The translations under genes were made by a program, and so were the position numbers. The notes beneath the pieces are model-generated. The model searched no databases and was not told the DNA's origin. It saw nothing but the letters and a program-made list of their open reading frames with translations. DNA of 64,000 bases from Streptomyces celluloflavus (GTDB taxonomy: Bacteria > Actinomycetota > Actinomycetes > Streptomycetales > Streptomycetaceae). The stretch covers positions 1-64,000 of the forward strand of contig JOEL01000034.1 of assembly GCA_000720995.1 (NCBI GenBank), read 5' to 3'. Of this stretch, positions 61,008 to 64,000 are shown piece after piece (the stretch's first letter is position 1; each line of letters begins with the position of its first letter).

Positions 61008-61102
61008 GTCTGTTCTCCCTGTGTCCGGCCTTACGGCCTCCGGTACAGAGTTGCACAGCAGCACTGGTGGCAGCACCGTCGGCGGCAGCTCGCGGCCCGC
61101 GA

Positions 61103-61144
61103 CCAGGCCAGGGACCAGGACCTGGGTCCTGGTCCCTGGCCTGG
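61103..61144. promoter_or_regulatory. 42-bp near-perfect palindrome in the kinase/MMPL promoter region
   Basis: The 20-base arms (61103-61122 and 61125-61144) are exact inverse complements around TG. They are built from repeated GGACCAGG/CCTGGTCC blocks, which gives four half-sites. It lies between the kinase (start 61007) and the MMPL gene (start 61276), a typical place for an operator bound by the NarL-type regulator. A very stable hairpin or terminator is the alternative. Confidence 0.6.
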
Positions 61145-61275
61145 GCAGGACCCAGGGCCCCGGTCCGGATCATCCGCTGCCAGGACGCTTCCCGGCCCCT
61201 CGGGGTGATGGTCTGGATACCGGCCGGGAGCCCCCGGCAGACGTCCGCATGCAAGTCCGTCCGTCGGAGGACATC

Positions 61276-63489
61276 GTGATCCGCGCCCTGACCGGATACT
61301 CCACCAGACACCCGTGGAAGGTGATCGCCCTCTGGGCGGTGCTGGGTGTCGTGCTGAGCGCCCTGGCCCCGACACTGATCGGCCGCGTCACCCAGAACCA
61401 GACCGGGGATTTCCTGCCCAAGAGCTACGACTCGGCCGCCGCCCTGGAGATCGCCGAGGAACAGTTCGGGGTGAACCCCGACGCCACCACCGTGACGATG
61501 CTGGTCGCCCGGTCCGACGGCAAGGCTCTCGGCGCCGCCGACCAGAAGCGGGTCGAGGCCGAGGCGGCGAAGCTGGCGCAGCGCCGGGTGATCATGCCCA
61601 GGGAGGACGACAGACCGGAATTCCTGGTCCCGGACCGCTCCCAGACACCCCGGATCGCCCCGGCGATGGTGGCACCCGACCGGAGTTTCGAACTGCTCTC
61701 CGTCGAGCTGATCGGGAACCGCACGGACAAGGGGGTCCAGGGCGTCTACCGGGCCTTCCGGGACGCCGCCCGGACGCAGTTCTCCGAGGCGGGGATGCGC
61801 ACCGGCTTCACCGGAAGTCTCGCCGACACCGTCGACACCACCGATTCCCACGAGACCGCCGCGAAGGTCGGGGGCGCCCTCCTCATGGGGCTCATCCTGC
61901 TGATCAACGTGCTGGTGTTCCGCAGCGTGCTGGCGGCCCTGCTGCCGCTGGTCGCGGTCGCCATGATCATCGGCGTGGCGGGGGGAGCCGTCGCGGGTGC
62001 CGCGATACTCACCGGGCGCAAGCTCGACGCGGGCACCCCTGATCTGATCAGCGTGGTCCTGCTCGGCATCGGCATCGACTACCTGCTGTTCCTGCTGTTC
62101 CGCTTCCGCGAGCAACTGCGCGCCCGGCCGGAGCAGTCGGCCCGCGAGGCCGCCGGGCAGGTCTCGGGACGGGTGGGCACCGCGATCACCTCGGCGGCGC
62201 TGACCATCGTGGCCGGGTTCGCCACGCTGGGCGTGGCGACCTTCGGCCAGTTCCGCTCGCTGGGCCCCGCCATCGCCGTCTCGGTCCTGGTGATGCTGCT
62301 CGGCAGCCTCACCCTGCTGCCGGCGCTGCTCGCGGCCGCCGGGCGCAAGATGTTCTGGCCCGCCAAGGCCCTTGGCCACGAGCCCGACGAGGGCCGTGCC
62401 GCCCGCTTCGGGGCGCGGGTCGCACGACGGCCGATGACGATGACGTTCGCCTCCGTCGCCCTGCTTGCCGCGCTGGCCGCCGGGCTGATCGGGATCCGCA
62501 TGGACTACGGCCAGGGCAACGCCGCTGCCAAGATCCCTGCGGCGGCCACCGCGACCGAGATATCCCGTGCGCTGCCGGCCGGAGTGACGGACCCGACGAG
62601 CATCTTCGTCACCGTCACTGACGGCGGCACCCTCACCGCAGGCCGGCTCGACGGCCTCTCCCGTGCTCTCGCCCAGGTCAAGGACGTGGGCCAGGTCGCA
62701 CGGACCGTCCTGAACGAGGACCACCGCGCCGCCCGGATCGACCTCTACCCGACCGCGGACCCGCAGAGCCGGCAGGCCCGCGACCTGGCCTCCGGACCCG
62801 TGCGGGCAGCGGTCGCCCAGCACACACCCGCCGGAACGACGGCACACGTGGGCGGAACGGCGGCGATCTACGCCGACATCTCCACCGCCGTCGACCACGA
62901 CCTGAAGATCGTGTTCCCGGTCGCGGCCGCACTGATCGCGCTGATTCTCCTGCTGCTCCTGCGCAGCCTGCTCGCACCGGTGATCCTGATGCTCTCCGTC
63001 GGGCTCGGCTTCGCCGCCACCCTCGGCGCCGCCACCCTGCTCTTCCAGCACGTCCTCGGCAAGCCGGGCGTCAACTTCTCCCTCCCGCTCGTGCTGTTTC
63101 TGTTCGTCGTGGCACTGGGCACCGACTACAACATCCTGATCAGCGACCGGATCCGGGAGGAAATGCAACGACCGGGCCCGGCCCGCGCCGCCGTGGCCCG
63201 CGCGGTGCAGCACACGACACCGGCCATCGCGACCGCGGGCGTGGTCCTTGCCGGCTCCTTCGCCACCCTCGCCACGACCCCGGGCAACGAGCAGATCGCC
63301 TTCGCCATGACGCTCGGAATCCTGCTCTCCGCGCTCGTCCTCTCGCTGGTGCTGGTCCCCGCCCTTGCCGCACTCCTCGGACGGAGCATCTGGTGGCCGG
63401 TCCGCCCACGGCCCACCAACGGCGGCCACCCGCAGCACCGTGCGAACGCACCTGCCCCGGAACCCGACCGGGTCATGACGGCCGACTGA
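61276..63489 (+). CDS. MMPL/RND-family membrane transporter
   Basis: The 737-residue protein is taken from the GTG at 61276, directly after GGAGG. It has the MMPL plan of two repeats: a first span KVIALWAVLGVVLSALA, an external domain, a cluster of five spans (ALLMGLILLINVLVFRS, VVLLGIGIDYLLFLLFRFRE with the GIDY proton-relay motif), and a second copy (FPVAAALIALILLLLLRS, LFVVALGTDYNILISDRIRE). It lacks the mycobacterial C-terminal domain. These proteins export lipids or hydrophobic drugs. The divergent two-component system is the likely regulator. Confidence 0.9.
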   Translation: MIRALTGYSTRHPWKVIALWAVLGVVLSALAPTLIGRVTQNQTGDFLPKSYDSAAALEIAEEQFGVNPDATTVTMLVARSDGKALGAADQKRVEAEAAKLAQRRVIMPREDDRPEFLVPDRSQTPRIAPAMVAPDRSFELLSVELIGNRTDKGVQGVYRAFRDAARTQFSEAGMRTGFTGSLADTVDTTDSHETAAKVGGALLMGLILLINVLVFRSVLAALLPLVAVAMIIGVAGGAVAGAAILTGRKLDAGTPDLISVVLLGIGIDYLLFLLFRFREQLRARPEQSAREAAGQVSGRVGTAITSAALTIVAGFATLGVATFGQFRSLGPAIAVSVLVMLLGSLTLLPALLAAAGRKMFWPAKALGHEPDEGRAARFGARVARRPMTMTFASVALLAALAAGLIGIRMDYGQGNAAAKIPAAATATEISRALPAGVTDPTSIFVTVTDGGTLTAGRLDGLSRALAQVKDVGQVARTVLNEDHRAARIDLYPTADPQSRQARDLASGPVRAAVAQHTPAGTTAHVGGTAAIYADISTAVDHDLKIVFPVAAALIALILLLLLRSLLAPVILMLSVGLGFAATLGAATLLFQHVLGKPGVNFSLPLVLFLFVVALGTDYNILISDRIREEMQRPGPARAAVARAVQHTTPAIATAGVVLAGSFATLATTPGNEQIAFAMTLGILLSALVLSLVLVPALAALLGRSIWWPVRPRPTNGGHPQHRANAPAPEPDRVMTAD

Positions 63490-63584
63490 CCGAACGGCTC
63501 AGGTGACCCGTGAGCACCTCCTCCGCGCCGCCCTGGACACCGCGTTCCGCGCCACCGACCGTACCCACCAACCCAAGGAGACCT

Positions 63585-64000
63585 GTGACCATCCTCAGCC
63601 CCACCGCGCGGCGCGCCTCCGCCGTGAGCCTCACCCTCGCCGCCTGCTTCCTCACTTCCCCCGCCCTGGCCTCAGCTTCAGAGGCCCCCGCCAAGAACGG
63701 CACCGGAGCCGGGCTCGACCGGTACCACCGGCAACACCTCGGCTGGGGCAGCTGCGTCACGGGCCCCGTCGACACGACGGGCCGCGATCTGGACAAGGCC
63801 GGTGTGCAGTGCGCGGACGTCACCGTGCCGCTCGACTACGCCCACCCCGCAGGGCGCACGATCACCGTCGCGATATCCCGGCTCAAGGCCACTGACACCC
63901 GCCACCGCATCGGATCGATCCTGCTGAACAACGGTGGGCCGGGCGGACCTTCGGTCCAGTCGCCGCCGGACGTCCGCAAGGCGATGAAGGACGTCGGCGC
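63585..64000 (+). CDS. secreted alpha/beta-hydrolase peptidase (tripeptidyl-aminopeptidase-like), 5' part
   Basis: The gene starts at the GTG at 63585 behind AAGGAG and runs off the window after 138 codons. A signal peptide (RRASAVSLTLAACFLTSPALA) covers residues 8-29. The mature start contains LGWGSC, VQCADVTVPLDYAHP and then ISRLKATDTRHRIGSILLNN followed by GGPGGPS. This is the standard opening of Streptomyces SlpD/E- and Tap-type secreted aminopeptidases, including the oxyanion-hole loop NGGPGG. The catalytic Ser-Asp-His lies beyond the window. Confidence 0.85.
   Translation, partial: MTILSPTARRASAVSLTLAACFLTSPALASASEAPAKNGTGAGLDRYHRQHLGWGSCVTGPVDTTGRDLDKAGVQCADVTVPLDYAHPAGRTITVAISRLKATDTRHRIGSILLNNGGPGGPSVQSPPDVRKAMKDVG

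Noticed and set aside
60253..63438. 1061-codon reverse-strand frame opposite the MMPL gene
   Set aside because: Composition is Gly/Arg/Gln/Asp-rich as expected for an antisense frame of GC-rich coding DNA, and the forward strand has an unambiguous MMPL transporter.
1..64000. CRISPR array, tRNA/rRNA genes, integrase or intact insertion sequence
   Set aside because: I looked for regularly spaced identical repeats, TPsiC-like tRNA motifs and recombinase or transposase motifs; only the tandem repeats described above and the recombinase-like fragment at 370-1053 were found.

Overview
The window is very GC-rich and has tightly packed genes with GTG/TTG starts, ATGA/GTGA stop-start overlaps and strong G/C third positions. 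The families present (XRE plus DUF397 proteins, AfsR-type regulators, TTA codons, a tripeptidyl-aminopeptidase-like secreted hydrolase) point to a Streptomyces chromosome, or a close relative, in a variable part of the genome. I saw no rRNA, tRNA, CRISPR array, integrase or complete insertion sequence.

Left part (1-22 kb): mostly single genes or small operons. In order: a recombinase-like/DUF pair with an XRE regulator, a phosphotransferase-fold kinase, a cytochrome P450, a GlxA-type regulator, a three-gene HD/DUF2269/DUF3817 operon, a TetR repressor with two adjacent operators beside the remnant of a flavin monooxygenase, a secreted beta-trefoil protein, an AraC regulator, an alpha/beta hydrolase whose nucleophile serine is missing, a GNAT enzyme, a two-gene ferredoxin-reductase/PF10118-hydrolase operon, a sigma-like membrane protein, an orphan DUF397 protein, a GNAT/PlsC pair that may make an acylated lipid, and an orphan winged-helix regulator.

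Metallophore locus (22.3-33.7 kb): two divergent operons share a promoter region with two 19-bp iron boxes of the DmdR/IdeR type. The leftward operon encodes a Nik/Opp-type ABC importer (lipoprotein, two permeases, fused double ATPase). The rightward operon encodes a clavaminate-synthase/VioC-like oxygenase, an SbnB-like dehydrogenase, a type III PLP decarboxylase, an SbnA-like PLP synthase and a MATE exporter. No NIS or NRPS synthetase is present. The best reading is an iron-regulated aminopolycarboxylate metallophore of the EDDS/EDHA kind, built from a 2,3-diaminopropionate-type precursor.

Middle part (33.7-41.3 kb): a degenerate tandem-repeat array, a rhomboid-like membrane protein with a very long Ser/Pro-rich N-terminus, a Gfo/Idh/MocA oxidoreductase, an AMP-dependent CoA ligase and a small basic protein, separated by repeat-rich, gene-poor DNA.

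Defence island (41.3-56.1 kb): a four-gene, translationally coupled operon encodes a tandem Cas4/AddB-like Fe-S nuclease, a zinc-ribbon REase-type protein, a large DinG-like helicase (with two TTA codons) and a pPIWI_RE protein. It is accompanied by a Ser/Thr kinase, an AfsR-like STAND regulator, a sigma-like protein, an AlpA/excisionase-like HTH protein and a 50-residue basic protein. Related terminator hairpins lie at both ends. Just beyond the right end is an M20 peptidase pseudogene, truncated and carrying two internal stops.

Right part (56.8-64 kb): an N-acyl-D-amino-acid-deacylase-type amidohydrolase, a stranded LuxR HTH fragment, a NarL-type two-component pair facing an MMPL transporter across a 42-bp palindrome, and the start of a secreted alpha/beta-hydrolase peptidase.
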